64,000 nucleotides of DNA. Origin: Fusobacterium varium (lineage in GTDB: Bacteria; Fusobacteriota; Fusobacteriia; Fusobacteriales; Fusobacteriaceae). Position 1 is the stretch's first letter, and the number at the start of each line of letters is the position of its first letter. Positions 46,625 to 55,032 of the stretch are shown here, one piece after another. Below the pieces are notes generated by a model. It made no database searches. It had not been told where the DNA came from and saw only the letters and a program-made list of their open reading frames with translations. The stretch spans positions 2,356,001 through 2,420,000 of the forward strand of contig AP017968.1 of assembly GCA_002356455.1 (NCBI GenBank), given 5' to 3'. The position numbers and the translations under genes were made by a program.

Positions 46625-46815
46625 AATTTGAGGTTCTATATTTAGAATAATTGGGAAGTGAGGTCTAATTCCTCCGCGGTCCCGCCACTGTGATGCTGAC
46701 GAAAGATATAACCACTGGATTATTTAATCTGGGAAGGGTATCTTGTAGGTTGAAGCTAAGCCAGGAGACCTGCCTCAAATATATTGCTGTATAAATATCA
46801 TTGCGTGGACGAGAG
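46625..46815 (+). promoter_or_regulatory. Cobalamin riboswitch 7 (cbiK-type gene)
   Basis: GGTTCTATATTTAG, GGTCCCGCCACTGTGATGC, CCACTGGATTATTTAATCTG, AAGCCAGGAGACCTGCC and distal GTGGACGAGAG are canonical cobalamin-riboswitch elements. Divergent from riboswitch 6. Confidence 0.93.
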
Positions 46816-46853
46816 ATATTGACCTTTATTATTTTTATTTAATTAAGGCATGT

Positions 46854-46880
46854 ATCTCCTATCACAGGAGATTTTTTTAT
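46854..46880 (+). terminator. Attenuator terminator of riboswitch 7
   Basis: ATCTCCT-ATCAC-AGGAGAT followed by seven T, 38 bp before the ATG. Confidence 0.82.
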
Positions 46881-46917
46881 TTAAAAAAATCCCTGCAAAT
46901 TTATTAGGAGGAAGATC

Positions 46918-47856
46918 ATGGGAAAAATGAGAAATTTATTGGCAGGAGCTTTGCTTCTTGCAGCAGGAACTGCAGCATTGGCAAATTCAGAAGGAGGATA
47001 TGTGGAGAATGATTTTTTCAAAGGAATGAAAAAAGGAGATAAGGCAGCTGTACTTATGGTTCACTTTGGAACTACTTATGACGATACTAGAGCTTTAACT
47101 ATTGATTCTATTAACCAGAAAGCTAAAAATGAATTTAAAAATGCTGATGTAAAAGAAGCATTTACTTCAAGAATAGTTATGAGAAGATTAAAAGCAAAAG
47201 GAATAGAAAAACAAAATCCTTCAGAAGTTATTAAGGACTTAAAAGCAAAGGGATATACTCATTTATTAGTACAAGGTACTCATATTATGAATGGAGTTGA
47301 ATCTAACAATCTTGCTGAAGAATTAAAAGGATATGAAAAAGACTTTAAAGATATAAGAATAGGGACTCCACTATTAACTACTCATGAAGACTATGAAGCT
47401 GTTGCTAAAGCTATAGCTAAAAAAGTAGGTCCTTTAAAAGCTAACCAAGGTGTAGTTTTAGTAGGGCATGGAACTCATCATTTTGGTGGTTCTGCTTATG
47501 CTATGATGGATTATGTATTTACTGCTGAAGGAATGGATACTTATGCAGTTGGTACAGTAGAAGGATATCCTGCATTTGATAATGTAGTTGCTAAATTAAA
47601 ATCTAAAGATGTTAATGATGTTATCTTAATGCCATTTATGTTTGTTGCTGGAGATCATGCTAACAATGATATAGCTGAAGATTGGAATAACGATCTTAAA
47701 GGAGCTGGATTCACAGTTTCTAAAATTATATTAGAAGGTTTGGGACAAAATCCAGATATTCAAAATATCTATATAGATCATGCTAAATTTGCTGCTCAAC
47801 ATAAACCTGAAGATATGCAGGCTAAAAAAGTTCAATATGCAAATGAAAAAGATTAG
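46918..47856 (+). CDS. cbiK: Exported CbiK-type sirohydrochlorin cobaltochelatase
   Basis: 312 aa. MGKMRNLLAGALLLAAGTAALANS is a clear Sec signal with an Ala-x-Ala site. The mature part has the CbiK blocks AVLMVHFGTTYDDTR (metal-ligand His ~48), LLVQGTHIMNGVE and GVVLVGHGTHHFGGSAYAMMDY, and MPFMFVAGDHANNDIAEDW near the end. CbiK inserts cobalt into sirohydrochlorin during anaerobic B12 synthesis in the cytoplasm; an exported version is known in Desulfovibrio (CbiKP) and has been linked to metal or heme handling. The rest of the cobalamin pathway is not in this window. AGGAGG box; single gene under riboswitch 7. Confidence 0.87.
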   Translation: MGKMRNLLAGALLLAAGTAALANSEGGYVENDFFKGMKKGDKAAVLMVHFGTTYDDTRALTIDSINQKAKNEFKNADVKEAFTSRIVMRRLKAKGIEKQNPSEVIKDLKAKGYTHLLVQGTHIMNGVESNNLAEELKGYEKDFKDIRIGTPLLTTHEDYEAVAKAIAKKVGPLKANQGVVLVGHGTHHFGGSAYAMMDYVFTAEGMDTYAVGTVEGYPAFDNVVAKLKSKDVNDVILMPFMFVAGDHANNDIAEDWNNDLKGAGFTVSKIILEGLGQNPDIQNIYIDHAKFAAQHKPEDMQAKKVQYANEKD

Positions 47857-47926
47857 TTATTAATAACTTTTCAAATAAATATTTAAACTTTAATTACAAT
47901 TTAAACTTTCTGTGTATTAACAATAG

Positions 47927-47972
47927 AAAAGAGATATTTGGCTTAGACTCCTGAATATCTCTTTTTAATTTT
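47927..47972 (+). terminator. Terminator of the cbiK-type gene
   Basis: AAAGAGATATT/AATATCTCTTT stem followed by T-rich sequence. Confidence 0.75.
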
Positions 47973-47977
47973 TAAAT

Positions 47978-48013
47978 AAAAAAACTGACCTTATAGATCT
48001 GATCAGTTTTTAT
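47978..48013 (-). terminator. Terminator of the DUF4261 gene
   Basis: AAAAACTGA/TCAGTTTTT stem with inner AGATC pairing and the T-run on the minus strand. Confidence 0.7.
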
Positions 48014-48018
48014 ATATA

Positions 48019-48771
48019 CTAATATGTTATTTTTAGGGATTTTCCATTTACAAATATACCAGAAGATATTTTAAAAGAAAGTTCTTTTTTTCCTATTCTG
48101 AAAAAGCTTCCTTTTTCTACATTAATATCATTTTTTATTATTTCATTAACTATTCTCAGTATAAATTCAAATACTTCCTCACAATCTCTGAATGAATTCA
48201 ATATCTCCACTTCTTTCTTCTTAAAATGATTGAGTCCTAAAGTATACACTGATATACCATTTTGACTATTAGTTATACCTATATATATCCATAAAAGTAT
48301 AGGTAATTTTCCAATTTTCAATTCCTTAGCTAAGCATCTATAAGTTTCTTTTTCAATAATCATTGGGCTCATATATACAGCAATAGCCTCTTCTTCTGCT
48401 AATATACTGCTTGCTATTTTTGTAAATATTTTATATCTTTCTATATTATTAGTTCCATTAAGTATAGAAATTATAACATGTGATTTATGTTTCGATACTT
48501 TTTTCTCTGCATCCTGCCACATCCAATTATCCTTATAGTGACTTTCTATTTCATGATTTGGAATTGGTTCTGGTACAAAACTGCATGCTATAAGCATATT
48601 TTCCACATTAAAAGCTATTGTATCCTCTTCTGCTGTATCTTTTATTTCTATTTTCCATTCTTTTTTTAAATTAATTTTTAATTTATTGAAATCATAACTC
48701 AAACTCTCTAAAAGAACAAATCCTACAATTATATCAGGAAGTCTTTTTTTCTTTTTTCCCCAAAACAACAT
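48019..48771 (-). CDS. DUF4261-domain protein
   Basis: 250 aa, soluble. The blocks IIVGFVLLESLSYDFNKLKINLKKEW, PEPIPNHEIESHYKDNWMWQDAEKKVSKHKSHVIISI and the C-terminal DUF4261 fold are recognisable. These proteins are frequent in gut Firmicutes and have no known role. Starts behind a GGAGG box. Stands alone between the cbiK-type gene and the CorC-type gene. Confidence 0.7.
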   Translation of the reverse strand: MLFWGKKKKRLPDIIVGFVLLESLSYDFNKLKINLKKEWKIEIKDTAEEDTIAFNVENMLIACSFVPEPIPNHEIESHYKDNWMWQDAEKKVSKHKSHVIISILNGTNNIERYKIFTKIASSILAEEEAIAVYMSPMIIEKETYRCLAKELKIGKLPILLWIYIGITNSQNGISVYTLGLNHFKKKEVEILNSFRDCEEVFEFILRIVNEIIKNDINVEKGSFFRIGKKELSFKISSGIFVNGKSLKITY

Positions 48772-48986
48772 TCTAGCTCCTCCGATTATTTCTTTATAGC
48801 AAATGTACTTTTAATCATGACATCTGTTATATAGTATACATCAGATTATATTCCAATCTTTTCTTAAAAGCAAATAAAATGTTAAGATTTTTCAATGAAT
48901 ATAGATTCATTTCATCTACTATTTCTAACTTTTAATATTAATTTTTTATTAAATTATTTTTTAAATATATTTCTACAAAAAATAAA

Positions 48987-49020
48987 AACCCTCAATATTT
49001 AGAGGGTTCTTTCTATTGAA
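48987..49020 (-). terminator. Terminator of the CorC-type gene
   Basis: AACCCTC/GAGGGTT with T-rich minus-strand tail (48987-49008). Confidence 0.7.
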
Positions 49021-49025
49021 ATTTA

Positions 49026-50366
49026 TTATTCAAAATTGATATTTTCAAACTCTTCTTCTTCCTGTCCTTCTTTTCTTGTCACTAATAATTGATCAACCTT
49101 AAAATTATCTACATCTACAACTTCAAAAGTATAATTTTCAAATTCTACCATAGCAGCCTTCTTAGGAATACTTTTCAGCATATACATCATAAATCCAGCT
49201 ATTGTTTCATATGTATCTTCTTCTGGAAATTTTTCAATATCCAATACTTTTTTTACATCTTCAATAGGTGTTACTCCATCCATAAGCCAAGAGCCTTCAC
49301 CTCTTGATATTATCTGCTGTTCATCCTGATCTTGATAAACTATATCACCCATCAAAGTATTTACTACATCATTTAATGTTACAAGTCCTACTACATGTCC
49401 ATACTCATTTAATATTATAGCAAAATCATCTCTTGCTTCATTAAATCTATCCAAAGCTTCTGATAATGTCAAGGTATTTGGAATTATTAGAAGGTTTGGA
49501 TTACATATTTCCTGTATATCATGAAGTCCACTCATTTCACCTTTTAATATTCTAGGAAGAATATCTTTAGAATCAACATATCCCAGTACTGTATCTATCT
49601 CATTTTGACATACTAAAAATTTAGAATGAGGATAATTAGCTATCTTTTCTTTTATGCTCTCTTCTCCCTCTTCTAAAGTCAAATATACTATTTCATCTCG
49701 AGTAGTCATTATTGAAGAAACCCATCTTGTATCCAATTCAAATATATTCTCTATCAAATGATGCTCTTTTCTTTGAACTACTCCAGCCTCTGCTCCTGCA
49801 TCAACTACTGCAAATATATCATCATATGTTATGATATCATTTCTTGTCAAAGGTATTTTAAATAATTTAAAAATAAAAGTAGCTGTTCCATTGAATATAA
49901 ATATCAAAGGTCTTAATATACATATCAAAATCAACATGGGATTGATTATATGCACTGCTATCGTTTCTGGTGCCACCATTGCCAGCCTTTTGGGTATCAA
50001 ATCTGCAAACTCAATAAACATCCCTGTTATTATAAGGAATGATATTATACTTCCTATCATAGATGCATTTCCTGCAAGTCCTGGTATCCATTTTTCTATA
50101 AAAAGTATTACCCATGGTCCTGCTATATTATCTCCAATTATACCACCCAATATTGCAATAGCATTTATACCTATCTGAATAGCTGTAAAAAAATTCCCTG
50201 AAGTTTCCTGCACCTTCAATACTTTTTCAGCATTTTCATCTCCCTCTTCTATCATTATCTGAAGTTTCATCTTTCTTGCGGAGGCAAGGGATATTTCACT
50301 CATAGATAAGAAAATACTCATTAATATTAAAATAATGAGTAAAATGAATTTTAAAAAAACGCTCAT
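49026..50366 (-). CDS. CNNM/CorC-type membrane protein (hemolysin-family, DUF21-CBS)
   Basis: 446 aa. Residues ~1-190 form the DUF21 membrane domain (SMSEISLASARKMKLQ, FIEFADLIPKRLAMVAPE), ~200-330 a CBS pair (VSSIMTTRDEIVYL, FAIILNEYGHVVGLVTLNDVV) and the remainder the CorC_HlyC domain. Family members mediate Mg2+ or other divalent cation efflux; the hemolysin label is historical. Monocistronic. Confidence 0.88.
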   Translation of the reverse strand: MSVFLKFILLIILILMSIFLSMSEISLASARKMKLQIMIEEGDENAEKVLKVQETSGNFFTAIQIGINAIAILGGIIGDNIAGPWVILFIEKWIPGLAGNASMIGSIISFLIITGMFIEFADLIPKRLAMVAPETIAVHIINPMLILICILRPLIFIFNGTATFIFKLFKIPLTRNDIITYDDIFAVVDAGAEAGVVQRKEHHLIENIFELDTRWVSSIMTTRDEIVYLTLEEGEESIKEKIANYPHSKFLVCQNEIDTVLGYVDSKDILPRILKGEMSGLHDIQEICNPNLLIIPNTLTLSEALDRFNEARDDFAIILNEYGHVVGLVTLNDVVNTLMGDIVYQDQDEQQIISRGEGSWLMDGVTPIEDVKKVLDIEKFPEEDTYETIAGFMMYMLKSIPKKAAMVEFENYTFEVVDVDNFKVDQLLVTRKEGQEEEEFENINFE

Positions 50367-50550
50367 AATATCTCTCCTAATTTTATTATTTAAATAACAT
50401 TGTTCTCATAATACTTAATCTTCTTTATATCTTTTTAATTTTTTTTGTGCTAAAATAACTATAAAGCATGTATAATTTCATTATTTATCTAATTAAAATT
50501 ATACCATATTTTTATTAATATTGCATATTGAAATATTTGGAGGCCTTCTA

Positions 50551-51264
50551 ATGACACCTATTGAGATTTTTGGAATGATTATTCTTGGACTTGGAGCTGG
50601 GTTCAGTAAACTTGGCATTCCCACTGCTTTAGTCTTTTCTCCTCTTCTTGCTTCGTTATATGGAGGGAAAACCTCTGCTGGTATTATAATTATACCTGTA
50701 GTTATTTCTGATTTGACTATGCTTTACTTATATGGAAAAGAACTTGATTTAAAAATACTGAAAAAAATACTTCCTATGACAATACTTGGAATAATAGTTG
50801 CTGTGGTCTTTGGTAACAGTATTTCTGATGAATTTTTCAAAAAAAGCATGGGAGTAATTATATTAACAATAGGTATTCTCACTCTTTTAAAAAGTCTCAA
50901 TGTGAATTTTTCAAAATTAAGTTATATATTTGGTTTTCTTGGAGGATTTTCTTCTTTTATAGGAAATGTTTCTGGGCCTCTTATGAGTATATATCTTTTA
51001 AATATCAACTTAGACAAAGAAAAATTTTATGGCACTAGAACTTGGTTTTACTTCATAGTTAATTTTTCGAAACTTATACTCTATTTCTTTTTCTTAAAAA
51101 ATGTTAATTTATTTACTCTCTCAAGAGGGGCATGTGCCATTCCCACTGTTTTTATTGGTATACTTGCAGGAAGATTTATAGTTGGAAAAATGAATCAGAA
51201 TGTTTTTGAAAAATTTATTGTTATTGTAAGTATAATCAGTGGTTTAAATCTTCTTCTTCGTTAA
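50551..51264 (+). CDS. TSUP/TauE-SafE family membrane transporter
   Basis: 237 aa from the ATG at 50551, eight bases after TTTGGAGG; a TTG start at 50521 would place that box inside the gene and is rejected. About eight helices with GLGAGFSKLGIPTALVFSPLLASLYGGKTSAGIIIIPVVISDL and GFLGGFSSFIGNVSGPLMSIYLL, the two TSUP repeats. Exports or imports sulfite, sulfonates or other organic anions; substrate unknown. Confidence 0.85.
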   Translation: MTPIEIFGMIILGLGAGFSKLGIPTALVFSPLLASLYGGKTSAGIIIIPVVISDLTMLYLYGKELDLKILKKILPMTILGIIVAVVFGNSISDEFFKKSMGVIILTIGILTLLKSLNVNFSKLSYIFGFLGGFSSFIGNVSGPLMSIYLLNINLDKEKFYGTRTWFYFIVNFSKLILYFFFLKNVNLFTLSRGACAIPTVFIGILAGRFIVGKMNQNVFEKFIVIVSIISGLNLLLR

Positions 51265-51271
51265 ATATATT

Positions 51272-51298
51272 GGAGTGAATTATCACTCCTTTTTTATT
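51272..51298 (+). terminator. Terminator of the TSUP gene
   Basis: GGAGTGA-ATT-ATCACTCC then TTTTTT. Confidence 0.78.
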
Positions 51299-51301
51299 TT
51301 A

Positions 51302-51330
51302 CAAAAAACAGGTGATAGAGATATCACCTG
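51302..51330 (-). terminator. Terminator of the bactofilin gene
   Basis: CAGGTGAT/ATCACCTG with TTTTTTG on the minus strand. Confidence 0.78.
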
Positions 51331-51341
51331 TCAATGTTTAA

Positions 51342-51779
51342 TTATTCATCTACCTCTTTGTCATCATATGAATTTACTTTTTCTTCTTCATCTTCTTTCA
51401 TACTCAGATACTCATTAGATTTTTTTTTCTTACTGTATCCCTCGAAGTTTCCTCCATCTTCTATTACAAGCTTGTCACTGATAATATCTCCAATCACATT
51501 ACTTGTTGCTGAAAGTTCAACAGTATCCCCTTCCAGTTCTCCTTTGAAAAAACCGCTTATAACAATTTTTGAAGCTGCTATTTTACCTTCTACTTTACCT
51601 TTAGGTCCAATGGTAACTGATGCTCTCGAAAGTATATTTCCATTGATTTCTCCATCAATAAGCAGATTACATTCACTTACTACATCCCCTGTAAATGAAG
51701 TTCCCTGAGATACCTTAGTTAATTCTTTTGTTGAATAATCTGTGTCTGCAACTTTGTCATTTCTAGTAAAGATTGCCAT
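51342..51779 (-). CDS. Bactofilin (polymer-forming cytoskeletal protein)
   Basis: 145 aa. The core ~25-115 is the bactofilin beta-helix: GTSFTGDVVSECNLLIDGEINGNILSRASVTIGPKGKVEGKIAASKIVISGFFKGELEGDTVEL, with a charged tail. Bactofilins polymerise without nucleotides and scaffold cell-wall enzymes. The upstream gene is an M23 peptidase, a common pairing for shape control. Its start (GGGGG box) lies 61 bp inside the peptidase gene. Confidence 0.92.
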   Translation of the reverse strand: MAIFTRNDKVADTDYSTKELTKVSQGTSFTGDVVSECNLLIDGEINGNILSRASVTIGPKGKVEGKIAASKIVISGFFKGELEGDTVELSATSNVIGDIISDKLVIEDGGNFEGYSKKKKSNEYLSMKEDEEEKVNSYDDKEVDE

Positions 51780-52612
51780 TTTACCCCCTTTTCGTTTTTA
51801 AATATATAGTCATAATTCTCTAGACTCCATTTTGCAAAATTCTTTGGATCCATTCTCTTACCAAGATAGTGTATTTCATAATGAAGATGAGGACCACTTG
51901 ATCGCCCTGTATTTCCTGATTTTCCAATTACGGTTCCTTTAGTTATAAAATCTCCTACTTTTACATCTATCTCATTCAAATGAGCAAAATATGTCTTAAA
52001 TCCAAAGTTATGTGATAATATAATAAGATTTCCAAACCCACCTGAATTAAATCCAGCATATTCTACTATTCCATCTCCAGGTGCCAATATGTCTGTTCCT
52101 ACTTTAGCTACAAAATCCAATCCATAATGAAACTTTCTTTGCTCCAGTACAGGATGAAATCTTCCGCCAAATCCACTTGAATATCCTTTAAATGGTGATA
52201 TAGGATTCCCATTAGGAATCATTTGAAGAAGATATTTTTTATCTATTATATTTAATTTAGTCAAATCTAATCTTTCAATTTCATTAAGATTTACTGAATT
52301 AGCAATATTATCCTCTCCCATAAGTCTTTCAATCTCTGTTATTTTTTCACTTATATTTTCAAGTTCCAGATTCTTTTCTTCCAGATTTCTTCTATTTTCT
52401 TCTATTTGAGTATAAAGCTTTTCATTTTCGAGTTTGAAATAGCTGTATTCATCTACTTTGTCTTTCAAGACGAAGATCATTATTATCAGCAAAACAAGTC
52501 CTGTAAAGAAAAGGCTTCCAACTACAAAAAGATATTTTTTTATTATTTTATCAAAAGAATAGCATTTTACTCCTCTGAAATCAGTTATAGTTATATAAAA
52601 TCTATTTTTCAA
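51719..52612 (-). CDS. M23-family metallopeptidase with N-terminal membrane anchor and coiled coil
   Basis: 297 aa. A helix at ~26-48 anchors it; ~55-100 is a coiled coil (KLENEKLYTQIEENRRNLEEKNLELENISEKI); ~140-260 is the LytM domain with zinc ligands in FHYGLDF and SGPHLHYEIH. It cleaves cross-linked peptidoglycan in the periplasm. The last ~20 residues overlap the bactofilin gene in another frame. Proximity to bactofilin suggests a shared role in cell morphology. Confidence 0.9.
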   Translation of the reverse strand: MKNRFYITITDFRGVKCYSFDKIIKKYLFVVGSLFFTGLVLLIIMIFVLKDKVDEYSYFKLENEKLYTQIEENRRNLEEKNLELENISEKITEIERLMGEDNIANSVNLNEIERLDLTKLNIIDKKYLLQMIPNGNPISPFKGYSSGFGGRFHPVLEQRKFHYGLDFVAKVGTDILAPGDGIVEYAGFNSGGFGNLIILSHNFGFKTYFAHLNEIDVKVGDFITKGTVIGKSGNTGRSSGPHLHYEIHYLGKRMDPKNFAKWSLENYDYIFKNEKGVKWQSLLEMTKLQTQIIQQKN

Positions 52613-52735
52613 ATGTCTTTCTTCCCCTTTTCATACTGATTTGTTATTTCGACATACACTAATGATTTTATAATTTTTAACAGTATCTGTCAATCGTTTT
52701 CGCTTTTAAACTTTACTTATTTACTCCATAATAAC

Positions 52736-52772
52736 ACAAAAAAAAAGGGTTTCAACTCATGAAACGCCTTTC
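52736..52772 (-). terminator. Terminator of the sigma-factor gene
   Basis: GGCGTTTCA/TTGAAACC stem and a ten-base T-run on the minus strand. Confidence 0.75.
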
Positions 52773-52790
52773 ATATAATTTTTATTTTTT

Positions 52791-53573
52791 TTATAATGTT
52801 TCCCTTAGTCTATCGATTGCCTCCAGTTGTATCTGTCTTATTCTCTCCTTAGTAAGATTCATCCGCTCTCCTATTTCACCCAGAGTAAGTACTTTTTCAT
52901 CCAGCAATCCATATCTATATATTAAGACTTCTCTTTCTTTTGGTGGAAGTTTATTTACTTTCTTCATTAAATCAACTGTTGAATCCTTAGCAATAACTTT
53001 GTCTTCAAAAGTATCATCATAAATTATACTGCTGCAATATTCTGCTATTTCTCCATATACTTCATTTCCTGTACCATTTCCTTTTTCCAGTACTTCAATA
53101 TATCTTTCAACCTCTTTTTTTTTCATATCCAGACTGCTGCATATCTCATCAATAGATGGAAAATGTGAATTTTTATTTTTATAATCCTGTACATATTTTT
53201 TCATTCTTGATATACCATCATATACATATGAAGGAAACCTAATAAGTCCCCTGCTTGATGTTATATATCTGAGAATACTTTGCTTTATCCAAAATGTAGA
53301 ATAGGTAGAAAATCTTATATTTTTATCAGGTTCATATTTTTCAACTGCTCTTATCAATCCCATATTTCCTTCCTGTATTAAGTCAAGTATAGGTATCCCC
53401 ATATTTGTATATTTTCTAGCGATACTGATAACCAGTCTAAGATTGGATGTCACTAATTTTTCCTTTGAGTCTTTATCTCCAGCTCTTGCTTTTATTGAAA
53501 TATCCCTTTCCTCTTCAGGTGTCAAAAGAGGATATAAACTTATGTCTTTTATGTATTCTGAAATATCCAACAT
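52791..53573 (-). CDS. Alternative sigma-70 family sigma factor (RpoD/RpoS-like)
   Basis: 260 aa, shorter than primary RpoD. Region 1.2/2: YPLLTPEEERDISIKARAGDKDSKEKLVTSNLRLVISIARKYTNMGIPILDLIQEGNMGLIRAVEKYEPDKNIRFSTYSTFWIKQSILRYI; region 3 at ~115-165; region 4 DLMKKVNKLPPKEREVLIYRYGLLDEKVLTLGEIGERMNLTKERIRQIQLEAIDRLR. Region 1.1 is absent, so it is likely a group 2 factor for stress or stationary-phase genes. Divergent from ruvC. Confidence 0.88.
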   Translation of the reverse strand: MLDISEYIKDISLYPLLTPEEERDISIKARAGDKDSKEKLVTSNLRLVISIARKYTNMGIPILDLIQEGNMGLIRAVEKYEPDKNIRFSTYSTFWIKQSILRYITSSRGLIRFPSYVYDGISRMKKYVQDYKNKNSHFPSIDEICSSLDMKKKEVERYIEVLEKGNGTGNEVYGEIAEYCSSIIYDDTFEDKVIAKDSTVDLMKKVNKLPPKEREVLIYRYGLLDEKVLTLGEIGERMNLTKERIRQIQLEAIDRLRETL

Positions 53574-53717
53574 TTTTTCTCACCCTTTCTTAAGTTATAC
53601 TTTACATAAATTCTATACTATATAATTGAAGAAATTCCTTTATTTTTTTTATATTATTTTATTTAATAGAAAAATAGAATCAAATATGTTACACTTTAAT
53701 TAGAGAGGTGATTTTTA

Positions 53718-54290
53718 ATGAGAGTACTGGGAATTGATCCAGGAACGGCAATAGTAGGATTTGGTGTAATTGATTACGAAGAAAGTAAATTTAAAATAAT
53801 AGATTATGGATGTTTTTATACTGATAAAGATACTCCTATGGAAGAAAGACTTTGTCAAATTTATGAAAAACTTAGTGACCTCATAAAAAAATATAGCCCA
53901 GAACATATGGCAATAGAAGAACTTTTCTTCTTTAAAAATAATAAAACTGTAATTTCCGTTGGACAGGCTAGAGGTGTTCTTCTTTTATGTGGAAAACAGA
54001 ATGGTCTAAAAATACATGGATATACTCCTTTGCAGGTTAAAACAGGGATAACAGGATATGGAAAAGCTGAAAAAAAGCAGGTACAGCTTATGGTTCAAAA
54101 GTTTTTGGGAATGAAAGAAATTCCTAAACCAGATGATGCTGCAGATGCATTAGCTATAGCTATTACTCATATAAATTCATTGAACAGTGGTTATTTTGGA
54201 CAGGTTTTGGCTTCTACTATCAGTGCAAAAGCTTTGCCAAAAGAAAAACTTACTTCTAAAGAGTACAGAGAACTTATTTTAAACAGATAA
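53718..54290 (+). CDS. ruvC: Crossover junction endodeoxyribonuclease RuvC
   Basis: 190 aa. RNase-H-like fold with catalytic acidic residues in MRVLGIDPGTAIVGFG (Asp7), MAIEELFFFKNNKT (Glu ~67) and PKPDDAADALAIAITH (Asp ~140). Resolves Holliday junctions with RuvAB. GAGGTGAT box; ruvA and ruvB are not adjacent. Followed after 24 bp by a nitroreductase gene. Confidence 0.95.
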   Translation: MRVLGIDPGTAIVGFGVIDYEESKFKIIDYGCFYTDKDTPMEERLCQIYEKLSDLIKKYSPEHMAIEELFFFKNNKTVISVGQARGVLLLCGKQNGLKIHGYTPLQVKTGITGYGKAEKKQVQLMVQKFLGMKEIPKPDDAADALAIAITHINSLNSGYFGQVLASTISAKALPKEKLTSKEYRELILNR

Positions 54291-54314
54291 AATAAATAAA
54301 CTTAGGAGGATGCT

Positions 54315-54890
54315 ATGATTTTAAAGACTTTAGAAAACGTACGTTCACACAGAAGTTTTACTGACAAACCATTAACAAAAACTGAATTATCTAAAATAGT
54401 TGAAGGGGCAAGACTTGGCGCTTCGGCTAAAAACTCACAATCTATCAGATTTTTTTGTGTTAGTGACAAAAAATTATGTGATGAGATATTTGAACAAATT
54501 AAATGGGCTGCTGCTGTCAGCTGGAATCCTGTAATTGAAGAATCTCCAAGAGCCTATGTTATTCTCTGTGCCTGCGATCCTCTTACTCAGACTTCTGAAC
54601 CTCTATTGCACTTTGATATGGGAATAGCTTCACAAAACATGCTACTGTGTGCTTCTGAAATGGGATTTGGAGGCTGTATAGTTGGAGCTTACAATAAAAA
54701 AGAAGTAGATAAAATAATTGCCCTTCCAGAAAAATATAAATCATATTTCATCCTTGCTTTAGGAGAACCAAAGGATAAAGTCAAAATAGTTGCAGCAGAA
54801 AATAAAGATACAAAATATTATAGGGATACCCTTAATAATCACTTTGTTCCTAAGTTATCTCTTAATGAAATTATAATAGGAAATAAATAA
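54315..54890 (+). CDS. Nitroreductase-family flavoprotein
   Basis: 191 aa. ENVRSHRSFTDKPLTKTELSKIVEGARLGASAKNSQ is the FMN-binding N-terminal block, HFDMGIASQNMLLCASEMGFGGCIVGAYNK the dimer/FMN block and LALGEPKDKV the end. Reduces nitro compounds, quinones or similar with NAD(P)H. Probably co-transcribed with ruvC. Confidence 0.9.
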   Translation: MILKTLENVRSHRSFTDKPLTKTELSKIVEGARLGASAKNSQSIRFFCVSDKKLCDEIFEQIKWAAAVSWNPVIEESPRAYVILCACDPLTQTSEPLLHFDMGIASQNMLLCASEMGFGGCIVGAYNKKEVDKIIALPEKYKSYFILALGEPKDKVKIVAAENKDTKYYRDTLNNHFVPKLSLNEIIIGNK

Positions 54891-54990
54891 AAAATATTTA
54901 AAAATAATTGTTGACTTTTTTAATAAGTTATTATACAATTAATATACAAATCCTTTCTTTTTAAAAGTATTTTAATTTTTACTTGTTAAC

Positions 54991-55030
54991 AAAAAAGCTG
55001 ACAGTCACATGAAACCTGCCAGCTTTTTTG
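54991..55030. terminator. Bidirectional terminator
   Basis: AAAAAAGCTG(A)CAG with (TG)CCAGCTTTTTT between the convergent nitroreductase and acetyltransferase genes. Confidence 0.75.
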
Positions 55031-55032
55031 TT

